A stretch of DNA of 57,001 nucleotides from an uncultured Flavobacteriales bacterium. Lineage in GTDB: Bacteria; Bacteroidota; Bacteroidia; Flavobacteriales; Crocinitomicaceae. Each line of letters opens with the position of its first letter. Position 1 is the first letter of the stretch. Made by a program: the position numbers and the translations under genes. Below, piece after piece: positions 48,918 to 56,641 of this stretch. The stretch covers positions 1-57,001 of the forward strand of contig CAMLIF010000012.1 of the NCBI GenBank assembly GCA_946479985.1, read 5' to 3'. The notes beneath the pieces were generated by a model. It was not told the origin of the DNA and made no database searches. It was given only the letters and a program-made list of their open reading frames with translations.

Positions 48918-50050
48918 AAAAGAAAGTATTATTTATTGATCGCGACGGAACGATCATCCGGGAGCCAGAAGGCTTTCAGATTGATTCCTTTGAAAAACTT
49001 GCATTCCTTGACGGCGCAATTTCGGCGCTTAAAACCATTGTTTCATGGAATGAATATGAGTTGGTGTTGGTTACGAATCAGGACGGATTGGGAACGGAAT
49101 TATTTCCTTATGAAGATTTCATCGGTCCGCATAAATTAATGCTCTCAATTCTCGAAAGCGAAGGAATTTGCTTTTCAGAAGAATGCATCGACCGATCGTT
49201 TCCAACAGATAATTCACCAAACAGGAAACCGCAAACAGGAATGCTCATAAAGTATTTCTCTGATGAATACGATCTGGAGAATTCGTTTGTGATCGGAGAT
49301 CGTTGGACAGATGTTGAACTTGCCAAAAACCTGGGATGTAAGGCATTTCTCATCCAGGTTGAAGAAATAGAAGCCGGTGGCGAATTGCAATTTTCCAAAA
49401 TGGAACTGGAGAAATCGATCCGACGAAAAGTAACTAATTGGCAGGAACTGATTGCAGATCTGCGTTTGGGAGTCCGGAAAATAGAAGTACGCAGAGCAAC
49501 TGCTGAAACAAATTGTTCCATTGTGCTCGATTTGGACGGAACAGGGATTTCCCGCATTGATACGGGAATTGCATTTTTCGATCACATGCTGGATCAGCTT
49601 GCCCGCCACGGTCAGATGGATTTGGAACTTCAAATGACCGGAGACCTGGAAATTGATGAACACCACACCATTGAAGATACCGCGCTGACTTTAGGGATGG
49701 CAATTGACAAAGCGCTGGGTTCTAAACGTGGAATAGAACGTTATGGATTCTCCCTTCCAATGGACGATTGTTTTGCTTCCTGCGCTATTGATTTTGGTGG
49801 TCGACCTGAATTGATATGGGATGTAGAATTGAAACGCGAGTTCGTTGGGAAATTACCTACTGAAATGATTCAACACTTTTTTAAATCATTCTGTTTTACA
49901 GCGCGTTGCAATATTTATATTCAAGCAATAGGTGAGAATGAACACCACAAGATCGAGTCGGTTTTTAAAGCATTTGCCAAAGCCATATTAATGGCAAAAC
50001 GCAGAAACGGGAACTGGGATTTATTACCAACCACCAAAAACGAATTGTGA
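48914..50050 (+). CDS. hisB: Bifunctional histidinol-phosphatase / imidazoleglycerol-phosphate dehydratase
   Basis: This 378-residue protein has an N-terminal HAD phosphatase (about 1-165) with D9 and D11 in FIDRDGTI and VLVTNQDGLG and GDRWTDVELA, and a C-terminal IGPD domain (about 185-378) with FFDHMLDQLARHGQ, DEHHTIEDTA and ENEHHKIESVFKAFAKA, the metal-binding histidines of IGPD. It dehydrates imidazoleglycerol phosphate and later dephosphorylates histidinol phosphate. The region that carries the zinc Cys/His cluster in E. coli HisB (around residue 93) has only one Cys here, so this zinc site appears lost. The start overlaps the hisDC stop (ATGA). Confidence 0.97.
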   Translation: MKKKVLFIDRDGTIIREPEGFQIDSFEKLAFLDGAISALKTIVSWNEYELVLVTNQDGLGTELFPYEDFIGPHKLMLSILESEGICFSEECIDRSFPTDNSPNRKPQTGMLIKYFSDEYDLENSFVIGDRWTDVELAKNLGCKAFLIQVEEIEAGGELQFSKMELEKSIRRKVTNWQELIADLRLGVRKIEVRRATAETNCSIVLDLDGTGISRIDTGIAFFDHMLDQLARHGQMDLELQMTGDLEIDEHHTIEDTALTLGMAIDKALGSKRGIERYGFSLPMDDCFASCAIDFGGRPELIWDVELKREFVGKLPTEMIQHFFKSFCFTARCNIYIQAIGENEHHKIESVFKAFAKAILMAKRRNGNWDLLPTTKNEL

Positions 50051-50772
50051 TGAACGTAGTGATTATTGATTATGGTGCAGGGAACATTTTCTCGGTCCAG
50101 CAGGCATTCCGCAGAATTGGGGTTGATGCCATTCTTTCTTCAGATGAAACTGAAATCCGGGCTGCAAGTCATGTTGTTTTCCCTGGAGTTGGTCACGCTA
50201 AACCGGCAATGGAACATTTAAGAAGAACGGGGTTAAACGAGGTTATACCAGGTTTGAAGCAGCCGGTTTTGGGTATTTGTTTGGGAATGCAGTTAATGTG
50301 CGGTTGGAATGAAGAGGGGAATTTGGAAGGATTAGGCATCTTCGACACGCCAATTTTTGATTTAAAATCGGGAATACGGGAATTGGAAGATTTGAAATAT
50401 CGGGAATTAGAAAATTCTATAAATCCCGAATTAGAGAAAAAGATAATTCGCAATTTCGATATATTACGAAAACTCTCCGGAATACAAGGCTTTGAAGTGT
50501 GTTTTTCGGATTATACGTTCCCGCACATGGGTTGGAATGATGTGCGCATCAACCAAGCAGTTGAACCTTTCTACTTCGTTCACGGCTATGCGGCAGAAAT
50601 TTGTGAAGACACTGTTGGAATAAGTGAATATCCATTCCCGTTTTCAGCATCACTAAAGAAAAACAACTTTTGGGGAGTGCAGTTTCACCCGGAAAAGAGT
50701 GGTAAAGCTGGAGAGGAATTTTTAAAGGATTTTTTGAGTTTAAAGACTAATTCGAATTCACAAATAACCTAA
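50050..50772 (+). CDS. hisH: Imidazole glycerol phosphate synthase glutaminase subunit, with an insertion
   Basis: From the ATG at 50050 (a GTG lies one codon upstream) the product has 240 residues. The glutaminase triad is visible: C77 in LGICLGMQ, H213 and E215 in VQFHPEKS. HisH releases ammonia from glutamine and channels it to HisF. HisH is usually about 195-210 residues; here a Leu/Glu/Lys-rich insertion of about 40 residues lies between IFDT (97-100) and PHMGWN (158-163), where 10-15 residues are usual. Its DNA contains a palindrome. All core motifs remain, so the enzyme is probably active. The start overlaps the hisB stop. Confidence 0.95.
   Translation: MNVVIIDYGAGNIFSVQQAFRRIGVDAILSSDETEIRAASHVVFPGVGHAKPAMEHLRRTGLNEVIPGLKQPVLGICLGMQLMCGWNEEGNLEGLGIFDTPIFDLKSGIRELEDLKYRELENSINPELEKKIIRNFDILRKLSGIQGFEVCFSDYTFPHMGWNDVRINQAVEPFYFVHGYAAEICEDTVGISEYPFPFSASLKKNNFWGVQFHPEKSGKAGEEFLKDFLSLKTNSNSQIT
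50400..50429. repeat. Palindromic element inside the hisH coding region
   Basis: TCGGGA (50400-50405) and TCCCGA (50424-50429) flank an inner palindrome TAGAA-AA-TTCTA. It lies in the part of hisH that encodes the family-atypical insertion, and CGGGAATT also recurs just upstream. Confidence 0.6.
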
Positions 50773-50786
50773 TTCACAAATAACCT
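50755..50786 (+). repeat. 16-bp tandem duplication at the hisH stop
   Basis: AATTCACAAATAACCT occurs twice in direct succession (50755-50770 and 50771-50786). The first copy encodes the last hisH codons; the second lies between hisH and hisA. Confidence 0.85.
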
Positions 50787-50859
50787 AATTTGGTTACTGC
50801 TCGCAAGAATAAAGCCTCCTAAATCGCTGAAAAAATTGAAATTAAATACCCGAAAACAC

Positions 50860-51588
50860 ATGATAGCAATACCAGCAATAGACTTAATAAACAACCAAAT
50901 AGTTAGGTTGTACCAGGGCGATTATACCAAACAAACGAATTACTATCTTGATCCGATTGAGTACGTGAAACAAATAGCGGAAGCCGAATTGGAATTTCTC
51001 CACCTGGTTGATTTATCCGGAGCAAAAGAAGGGAAGCTCATTCACAGGAATATTCTGAATGAAATTGCTGCCGTAAGAAATCTCAAAATTGATTTCGGCG
51101 GTGGGATAAAAACAAAAGATGATGTTCAGCAGTTGCTGGAACTTGGTGTAAGTCAGGTTGTAATCGGGAGTTTGTGTGTGAAAGATCCGGAAATGATTGT
51201 TAATTGGATTGAAGAGTTTGGAACGGAAAAATTCATACTTGCTCTTGATACCGACGGGAAAAACCTGAAAATAAACGGGTGGCAAGATGAGTCCGGAATT
51301 TCGCTGGAAGAAACCATGGGCTTTTTTAAGCGTTTCGCCGGCCTGAGAATTCTAACAACCGATATCCGGAAAGATGGAACAGGAAGTGGACCAGGTGTTC
51401 AGTTGTATCAGCAATTGGTAAAACAATTCCCTGATCAAAAATGGATTGCCAGTGGCGGAGTTGAATCCCTGTCGGATTTGGGAAAACTGAGAGATGTCGG
51501 TTGTTATGCATGCGTGGTCGGAAAAGCGTTACTCGACGGGAAGATAACTTTAACTGAACTCAAAAATTTTAATGATGCAGGTTTATAA
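50860..51588 (+). CDS. hisA: Phosphoribosylformimino-AICAR-phosphate isomerase
   Basis: The ATG at 50860 gives 242 residues beginning MIAIPAIDL, the HisA N-terminus; the frame is open 24 bp upstream to a TTG. The TIM barrel carries the two catalytic aspartates, D8 (AIDL) and D130 (ALDTDG), and glycine loops FGGGIKT and ASGGV for the substrate phosphates. It catalyses the Amadori isomerisation of ProFAR. It is the fourth pathway gene after the long-form hisG and overlaps hisF by 17 bp, so translation of the two is likely coupled. Confidence 0.97.
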   Translation: MIAIPAIDLINNQIVRLYQGDYTKQTNYYLDPIEYVKQIAEAELEFLHLVDLSGAKEGKLIHRNILNEIAAVRNLKIDFGGGIKTKDDVQQLLELGVSQVVIGSLCVKDPEMIVNWIEEFGTEKFILALDTDGKNLKINGWQDESGISLEETMGFFKRFAGLRILTTDIRKDGTGSGPGVQLYQQLVKQFPDQKWIASGGVESLSDLGKLRDVGCYACVVGKALLDGKITLTELKNFNDAGL

Positions 51589-52330
51589 ACGAATCATTCC
51601 ATGTCTTGATATACAAAACGGTCGAACAGTGAAGGGAATTAATTTTGAATCTATCCGCGATGCAGGTGATCCGGTAGAACTGGCAAAATTCTACGCGGAG
51701 CAAGGTGCCGACGAACTGGTTTTACTGGATATTTCGGCAACAAACGAAGAAAGAGAAACATTTATTCCGATTGTTGAAGCGGTTGCAAGCGAAGTCAACA
51801 TACCATTTACTGTTGGTGGTGGAATTTCTTCTGTTGAAACAGCCAGAAAACTTCTCCGCAGCGGAGCCGATAAGATCTCGGTTAATTCGTCGGCAGTGAA
51901 ACGGCCCGAATTGATCACAGAATTGTCAAATGCTTTCGGTAAACAATGTGTTGTAGTTGCAATCGACGTTCGAAAGAGTGAAAATATGTGGTCGGTGTTT
52001 ACCCATGGTGGAAAGGTTGATACGAAAACCAATGGATTGGAATGGGCGAAACGGGCAGTTGAACTGGGAGCTGGTGAATTATTGATTACTTCCATGGATG
52101 GAGATGGAACAAAAAACGGCTTCGATCTGGAGTTTTACAAAGCAGTTCAGGAGCTTGTTGATGTTCCAATAATTGCATCCGGAGGAGCCGGAACTATTCA
52201 GCATTTCGAGAAACTCTTCACCGAAACCTCCGTGACCGGTGGATTGGCAGCAAGTATTTTTCACTTCAATGAAATCACGATTCCACAACTGAAGGCGGAA
52301 TTAAATAAAAACCTAAGAATTAGAATTTAA
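51572..52330 (+). CDS. hisF: Imidazole glycerol phosphate synthase cyclase subunit
   Basis: The 252-residue protein (start ATG at 51572, or the next ATG one codon later) has the HisF TIM barrel: [13 protein letters not shown] near the N-terminus with the catalytic Asp, FTVGGGISS, and [10 protein letters not shown] with the second Asp. The C-terminal [11 protein letters not shown] and [10 protein letters not shown] are typical. It uses ammonia from HisH to form IGP and AICAR. It overlaps the end of hisA by 17 bp. Confidence 0.97.
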   Translation: MMQVYKRIIPCLDIQNGRTVKGINFESIRDAGDPVELAKFYAEQGADELVLLDISATNEERETFIPIVEAVASEVNIPFTVGGGISSVETARKLLRSGADKISVNSSAVKRPELITELSNAFGKQCVVVAIDVRKSENMWSVFTHGGKVDTKTNGLEWAKRAVELGAGELLITSMDGDGTKNGFDLEFYKAVQELVDVPIIASGGAGTIQHFEKLFTETSVTGGLAASIFHFNEITIPQLKAELNKNLRIRI

Positions 52331-52370
52331 CATAAACAAAATTCGTTTCCATTCGAAGGCGGGGTAAAAA

Positions 52371-52399
52371 CTCCCCTTTGGAGGGGGGACGGGGGAGGA
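52371..52399 (+). repeat. Dispersed repeat, CCCTTTGGAGGG type, third copy
   Basis: CTCCCCTTTGGAGGGGGG then ACGGGGGAGGA matches the copies at 11331-11361 and, inverted, 11214-11243. It lies inside the his operon, ending 8 bp before the hisIE ATG, where a ribosome-binding site would be. Confidence 0.85.
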
Positions 52400-52407
52400 C
52401 TTAAGAA

Positions 52408-53013
52408 ATGAAATACGATACGAATGGATTAATCCCCGCAATCATTCAAAACGCTGGAACAAAAGAAGTTTTGATGTTGGGGTATATGAACGAAGAAGCT
52501 TTCGAGCTTACCAAACAAACCGGAAAAGTGACTTTCTATTCACGTTCCAGAAACGAAATATGGGTGAAAGGACAAACTTCATGTAACTATTTGCTTCTGG
52601 TCGATTGGAAACTGGATTGCGACAAAGATACTTTGCTGATTCAGGCAATTCCCGACGGACCAACCTGTCACACCGGAACAACGAGCTGTTGGGGGAACAC
52701 AGAATTGACAGACTTTTCAGTTTTGGACCAACTGATTCAAACAATCGACAATAGGTTTTTAATCCCGAAAGAAGGATCTTACATTCAGTCTTTAATAGAA
52801 AAAGGTTTGCCTAAAATTGCCCAGAAAGTAGGAGAGGAAGGTGTTGAAATTGTCATTGAGGCTATGAGAGATGAACCGAAGCTTTTCCGGGAGGAAGCGG
52901 CTGATTTATTGTTTCACTATTTGGTATTGCTTCGTGCAAAAGAAATTTCGTTTAGCGAAATACTAGCTGTGCTGCAGGAGCGGACTAAGTTATCTGCAAG
53001 CAATTTTCACTGA
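52408..53013 (+). CDS. hisIE: Bifunctional phosphoribosyl-AMP cyclohydrolase / phosphoribosyl-ATP pyrophosphatase
   Basis: This 201-residue protein joins HisI (about 1-110: GYMNEEAFELTKQTGKVTFYSRSR, and Cys residues in TCHTGTTSCWG that bind zinc) and HisE (about 113-201: KVGEEGVEIVIEAMRD, EAADLLFHYLVLL). It carries out steps two and three of the pathway. It is the last gene of the operon, 77 bp after hisF. That gap holds a dispersed G/C-run repeat that ends just before the start codon and might weaken or alter translation initiation. Confidence 0.97.
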   Translation: MKYDTNGLIPAIIQNAGTKEVLMLGYMNEEAFELTKQTGKVTFYSRSRNEIWVKGQTSCNYLLLVDWKLDCDKDTLLIQAIPDGPTCHTGTTSCWGNTELTDFSVLDQLIQTIDNRFLIPKEGSYIQSLIEKGLPKIAQKVGEEGVEIVIEAMRDEPKLFREEAADLLFHYLVLLRAKEISFSEILAVLQERTKLSASNFH

Positions 53014-53034
53014 TTAGGCCTGATATTCAAACTT

Positions 53035-53046
53035 CGTAATATTACG
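53035..53046. repeat. Palindrome CGTAATATTACG
   Basis: A perfect 12-bp palindrome in the gap between hisIE and the convergent lipoprotein gene; part of a larger AT-rich inverted structure with the element at 53087. Confidence 0.7.
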
Positions 53047-53086
53047 ATATAGTGATAACATGATATAAAGACAAAGCGAAAAAATG

Positions 53087-53106
53087 AATTCGTTATATAA
53101 CGAATT
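53087..53106. repeat. Perfect 20-bp palindrome
   Basis: AATTCGTTATATAACGAATT is a perfect 20-bp palindrome. It resembles TTCGTTACATAACGA at 35854, and lies between convergent genes. There is no T run, so it is not a standard terminator. Confidence 0.75.
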
Positions 53107-53155
53107 AGCGATATTATATGATGAAGCGAAGTTGGAAAATTGGATTCTGAAATAC

Positions 53156-53833
53156 TCAATAAACACGTTTTGCCCAGTGTATGCATGGAACAACCCATTC
53201 ATCCATTGGTCTAAACAGAAATCCGTGTTTAAGCCCGGTATGCAGTTCAATTTCTTTAAATCGGGTTACTTTCAGTTTTGAAATTTGCTGCCGGGCAACC
53301 GCAGAAACGCCAAACGGATCAGTTTCTTCATAAATAGTCAGAATATTCCCGCAGTAATTGATTTCCGGGTAATCAATCATGTCGGTATTTTGATGACAGC
53401 CAATGAAAACGAAATTCACCTCCGGATTTTTCAGATAAGTGGAAACGTATTGCGCAATGTACCCACCTTTTGAAGTTCCGATGACAGTAATGTTTTTCGC
53501 TTCAACACCGAGTTTGAACAAACTGTCGATCTGGTGTACAATTCTGTTGGCATAGATCTTCATGTTTGTGTTTTTCGGCCGAATTTCGCTCAGAACAGTG
53601 AAGCCTTCTTTTTCGAAAGCGTGAATGATCCTTTGATACTCAACTCTTCCGTATTCCGGGTGTTCATCCGTTAATTCGAACTCTTCCAAAAAACGATTGT
53701 GGAGGAAGAAGATGTAATTAACTTCTTGTTTCTGATCTTGTTTTACTGATTGCTTCCGGTTTGAAGAGTGACAGGAAAACAAGCAAAAGCATGCTGTAAT
53801 CGAAAAGAAAAGTAGTTGTTTCACCGATTTCAT
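53156..53833 (-). CDS. Lipoprotein with alpha/beta-hydrolase-like fold
   Basis: This 225-residue protein has a lipoprotein signal (ACFCLFSCHSSN). The body shows an alpha/beta hydrolase pattern: strand FLHNRFLEEF, the nucleophile elbow VIGTSKGGYIAQYV (GxSxG-type, G-T-S-K-G, near residue 119), NFVFIGCHQNTD, and ELHTGLKHGFLFRP with a candidate catalytic His near the end. It is probably an esterase or a related hydrolase at the membrane; the substrate is unknown. The DUF4424-like gene lies just 6 bp upstream, so the two are probably co-transcribed. Confidence 0.8.
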   Translation of the reverse strand: MKSVKQLLFFSITACFCLFSCHSSNRKQSVKQDQKQEVNYIFFLHNRFLEEFELTDEHPEYGRVEYQRIIHAFEKEGFTVLSEIRPKNTNMKIYANRIVHQIDSLFKLGVEAKNITVIGTSKGGYIAQYVSTYLKNPEVNFVFIGCHQNTDMIDYPEINYCGNILTIYEETDPFGVSAVARQQISKLKVTRFKEIELHTGLKHGFLFRPMDEWVVPCIHWAKRVY

Positions 53834-53839
53834 CAGTCC

Positions 53840-54943
53840 TTATTTCAAAAGCTCTTCTTTTCTGAGAATCAAATCAAGTAAGCGGGATTCTTCTCCTGAG
53901 AGCCGGATCTCATTTTGTTTCAGATTAGGATCTGCCATATACCAGTCGAATTGCGAAAAGTAGGTTTGCAGGTCTTTTGAACTGAAAGATAAGCCGTGCT
54001 GTGCGTAAATTGTATTTCTCAGGATTCGAAGCTTGTCTTTGGTATTGGCTTCGTCAATGTAATACTCGTTCAGTTCATGAACCGTTTCTTCGTTGAGCCC
54101 TTTTTCGTCCGTATTACGATGAATGAAAGAAATAGCATCGAAAACTCCGAACTCAATATTTTTCTCCGGGGCCAAATCTTGCACTGTTACCTGCAGCATT
54201 CCCGAAAGAACGCGGATCATGCGGTTTTTCCCATCGTCGTAATTGTCTAAATACCGCGATGTAACTTTTCCAGTTCCAATAATATTCCAGGAGGCGTTTG
54301 AACCAAAAATATCCGAGACATAGAAGTAGGAATTGTCACCAAGGTCGAGATCAACTGTCAAATCTTTGATTTTTCCACCCGCCCATTTTGCTCCTGTTGT
54401 GAGAATATAATTGTAGATCTGATTGGCATAAACACTGCTGCTTGCAGGAAACGAATAACTGTGATTGATCTTATTTACGCCCGATTGAAAGGTTACTTCG
54501 AACAGGTAAACGAAAATACCGACATCTTCCTGGTTTTCAGGTTTCCAAGTTGATATGTCTTTCAATTCGCAATCTTCGCAATCGGCAACTTTTAAAGTAT
54601 AAGGCAGAATTTCGCCGTTTTGCATAATGGTGAAATCGTGAATCATATTATTGCTTTGCTGCTCCAAATTAACATCGCCCGCTGCCGATGGGGCCTGGAA
54701 TCCAATTAAAAGTTTTCGCTCAGTTTTCTCCGGATTATTGAATTCGAAAGCAATGTTTACGGAACATCGTCCATCAATGACCTTAAAGCTCAAATGCTCT
54801 TTATCCATAGAAATCTTGGTTTCTTTAGTTGGGTAAATTGCTCCGCCTTTGGTTAAGTACATACCGTCGTTAGCAAAAGATTTGCCGATAACCAAAAGGA
54901 ATGTGAGAACTACGAAGGATTGTTTCGGGATAAATTTGATCAT
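53840..54943 (-). CDS. Secreted protein with DUF4424-like and YARHG domains
   Basis: This 367-residue protein has a signal peptide (SFVVLTFLLVIGKSFA). The N-terminal part NDGMYLTKGGAIYPTKETKISM resembles DUF4424-type periplasmic proteins. The C-terminal 85 residues match the YARHG pattern: LRILRNTIYAQHGLSF, LQTYFSQFDWYM and RLSGEESRLLDLIL. YARHG domains occur at the ends of secreted and membrane-anchored bacterial proteins and are thought to contact the envelope, with unknown function. The gene precedes the lipoprotein hydrolase in a probable operon. A TTTAGTCTAAA site lies about 100 bp upstream. Confidence 0.82.
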   Translation of the reverse strand: MIKFIPKQSFVVLTFLLVIGKSFANDGMYLTKGGAIYPTKETKISMDKEHLSFKVIDGRCSVNIAFEFNNPEKTERKLLIGFQAPSAAGDVNLEQQSNNMIHDFTIMQNGEILPYTLKVADCEDCELKDISTWKPENQEDVGIFVYLFEVTFQSGVNKINHSYSFPASSSVYANQIYNYILTTGAKWAGGKIKDLTVDLDLGDNSYFYVSDIFGSNASWNIIGTGKVTSRYLDNYDDGKNRMIRVLSGMLQVTVQDLAPEKNIEFGVFDAISFIHRNTDEKGLNEETVHELNEYYIDEANTKDKLRILRNTIYAQHGLSFSSKDLQTYFSQFDWYMADPNLKQNEIRLSGEESRLLDLILRKEELLK

Positions 54944-55040
54944 GGTTTTCAGATTTTTACGGGTTAGTCAATTCAGAAACAATGTTTTCTAAAAGAACGT
55001 TACAGCTGTCGAGTTTCGGTTGGTAAATATCGTTGAATAT

Positions 55041-55051
55041 TTTAGTCTAAA
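55041..55051. promoter_or_regulatory. TTTAGTCTAAA, possible second site for the TonB-receptor regulator
   Basis: The 11-bp palindrome equals the core of the 15185-15201 operator (TTATTTAGTCTAAATAA). It lies about 98 bp upstream of the DUF4424-like gene start. ATAACT-ATA-AGTTAT (55074-55088) is a separate weak palindrome in the same gap. Confidence 0.45.
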
Positions 55052-55108
55052 TTTCATGTCGTTGTTCATCTGTATAACTATAAGTTATGTGCTATTGGGA
55101 TGTCTTAA

Positions 55109-56425
55109 TTATCGTGCGAATCCAATCTTCACACGTTTGCCTTTAATTTTCTCATCGCGGATATTCCTGACCAATTCTTCTACTTCGTAAGCGTTGATTG
55201 AAACCAAAATACTTTTGTCGAGAACGGTGATCATTCCAATGTCGTTTCCGCTCAAGCCACCAATTTTGTGCAGGAATCCAACCACGTCGACTTTGTTGAT
55301 CTTGTCTTTTTTTCCACCGCCAATGTAAATGGTTTTCCATAACGGGGCATCGGGAAGAGGTTCTTTATCAATGATGTGATATTCTTCATCGGCTTTAATG
55401 AATTCCGGCAAATATTCTTTTTCGCTTAGAAGAACAAACACTGAACCTTCGTGGTCTTGTCGCGAAGTACGCCCGTTCCTGTGCGTGTATTCCGCTTCGA
55501 TCTTAGGAAGTTGGAAGTGAATGACATGTTGAATTTCGGAAATATCCAATCCGCGTGCAGCAAGATCAGTTGCAACTAAATAGTAAGAACTTCCGTTTTT
55601 AAATTTGATAATAGCCCGTTCGCGATCATCCTGTTCCATTCCACCGTGGTAATAAACATTGTGAACGCCACTTTCCAGCAGGAATTCGTGGATGTTCAAC
55701 ACCATTTCGCGGTGATTACAGAAAATAATCGTTTTATCGCTTGGGAGATTACAAAGCAATTCCAGCAGCGATTGCATTTTGTCTTCGTGGGTACACTTTA
55801 CAGAGTACACTTTCTGTTGTACAGCTTCTGTTTCCGGAATTCGGTTTACAATAACCGGATTCGTCATTTTGGTGAATTCTGGGATCTCTTCCAGGTTTGT
55901 TGCAGAAACCAATAAACGTTTCTTCAGACTTTTCAGGTAGGAAGTAATCTCTGTCATGTCCGCTTCAAATCCCATTTCCAGTGATTTGTCGAATTCATCT
56001 AAAACAAGCGTTTCAGCTGCTTCAATGGAAATTGTTCCGCGTTTCAAATGATCCAGTAATCGTCCCGGAGTTCCGATCAATAAAGCCGGCGGTTCAGAGA
56101 AATTGTTGATCTCGATTCGCATGGAATGGCCGCCGTAAGTACTGTTTACTTTGAATTCAGTTCCCATGGACCTGAAAACAGTTTCAATCTGCAAAGCCAA
56201 TTCGCGTGTAGGAGTGATGATCAGCGCCTGAACTCCCGTTTTTTCAGGATCTAATGTCGATAGAATACTCAACAAAAAAGCCAGTGTTTTACCGGATCCT
56301 GTCGGAGAAAGTAAAATGGAATTGTCGCTTTTCTGAAACGAAGCGATGCAGGCTTCCTGCATTTCGTTTAATGAAGCAATTTTTAGCTTTTGAAGAATCT
56401 GTGGAATCTGAATGGAATTGGACAT
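55109..56425 (-). CDS. DEAD-box-type RNA helicase, DbpA-like, with DEFD motif
   Basis: This 438-residue protein has the helicase core: Q motif Q23, motif I SPTGSGKT (40-47), motif Ia PTRELA, motif II DEFD (143-146), motif III SAT (174-176), VATDLAARGLDISE and HRNGRTSR. The usual DEAD is DEFD here. The C-terminal domain (KDKINKVDVVGFLHKIGGLSGNDIG... region, then KGKRVKIGFAR) looks like the DbpA RNA-binding domain that recognises 23S rRNA hairpin 92, so a role in large-subunit assembly is likely. A minus-strand TATCTTTG box lies 4 nt before the ATG. Confidence 0.92.
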   Translation of the reverse strand: MSNSIQIPQILQKLKIASLNEMQEACIASFQKSDNSILLSPTGSGKTLAFLLSILSTLDPEKTGVQALIITPTRELALQIETVFRSMGTEFKVNSTYGGHSMRIEINNFSEPPALLIGTPGRLLDHLKRGTISIEAAETLVLDEFDKSLEMGFEADMTEITSYLKSLKKRLLVSATNLEEIPEFTKMTNPVIVNRIPETEAVQQKVYSVKCTHEDKMQSLLELLCNLPSDKTIIFCNHREMVLNIHEFLLESGVHNVYYHGGMEQDDRERAIIKFKNGSSYYLVATDLAARGLDISEIQHVIHFQLPKIEAEYTHRNGRTSRQDHEGSVFVLLSEKEYLPEFIKADEEYHIIDKEPLPDAPLWKTIYIGGGKKDKINKVDVVGFLHKIGGLSGNDIGMITVLDKSILVSINAYEVEELVRNIRDEKIKGKRVKIGFAR

Positions 56426-56429
56426 AGTG

Positions 56430-56437
56430 CAAAGATA
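56430..56437 (-). promoter_or_regulatory. -7 box of the helicase gene
   Basis: TATCTTTG on the minus strand ends 4 nt before the helicase ATG, so the transcript is probably leaderless. No TTG is found 19-23 bp upstream. Confidence 0.6.
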
Positions 56438-56591
56438 GATTCAAATTGCGAATTGCCATTTGAATAAGCCAAAATTCAAAAGTTAAAAGTCAAAAATGCT
56501 TCTTTCGAACTATATTCCGAGTTCAATTCTAGCCGCTTGTATTCATTCGTTCGCGGATGGGAGTGGTTTGAAAGAAAGGCCGTGCAGATTT

Positions 56592-56621
56592 TTGTGAATC
56601 AGAAAGATGTGCTTACCTTTA
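56592..56621 (+). promoter_or_regulatory. Candidate promoter of the adhesin gene
   Basis: TTG (56592-56594), a 19-bp spacer and TACCTTTA (56614-56621, one mismatch to TAnnTTTG). Confidence 0.5.
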
Positions 56622-56641
56622 ACAACTGTAAATTACTGCAC

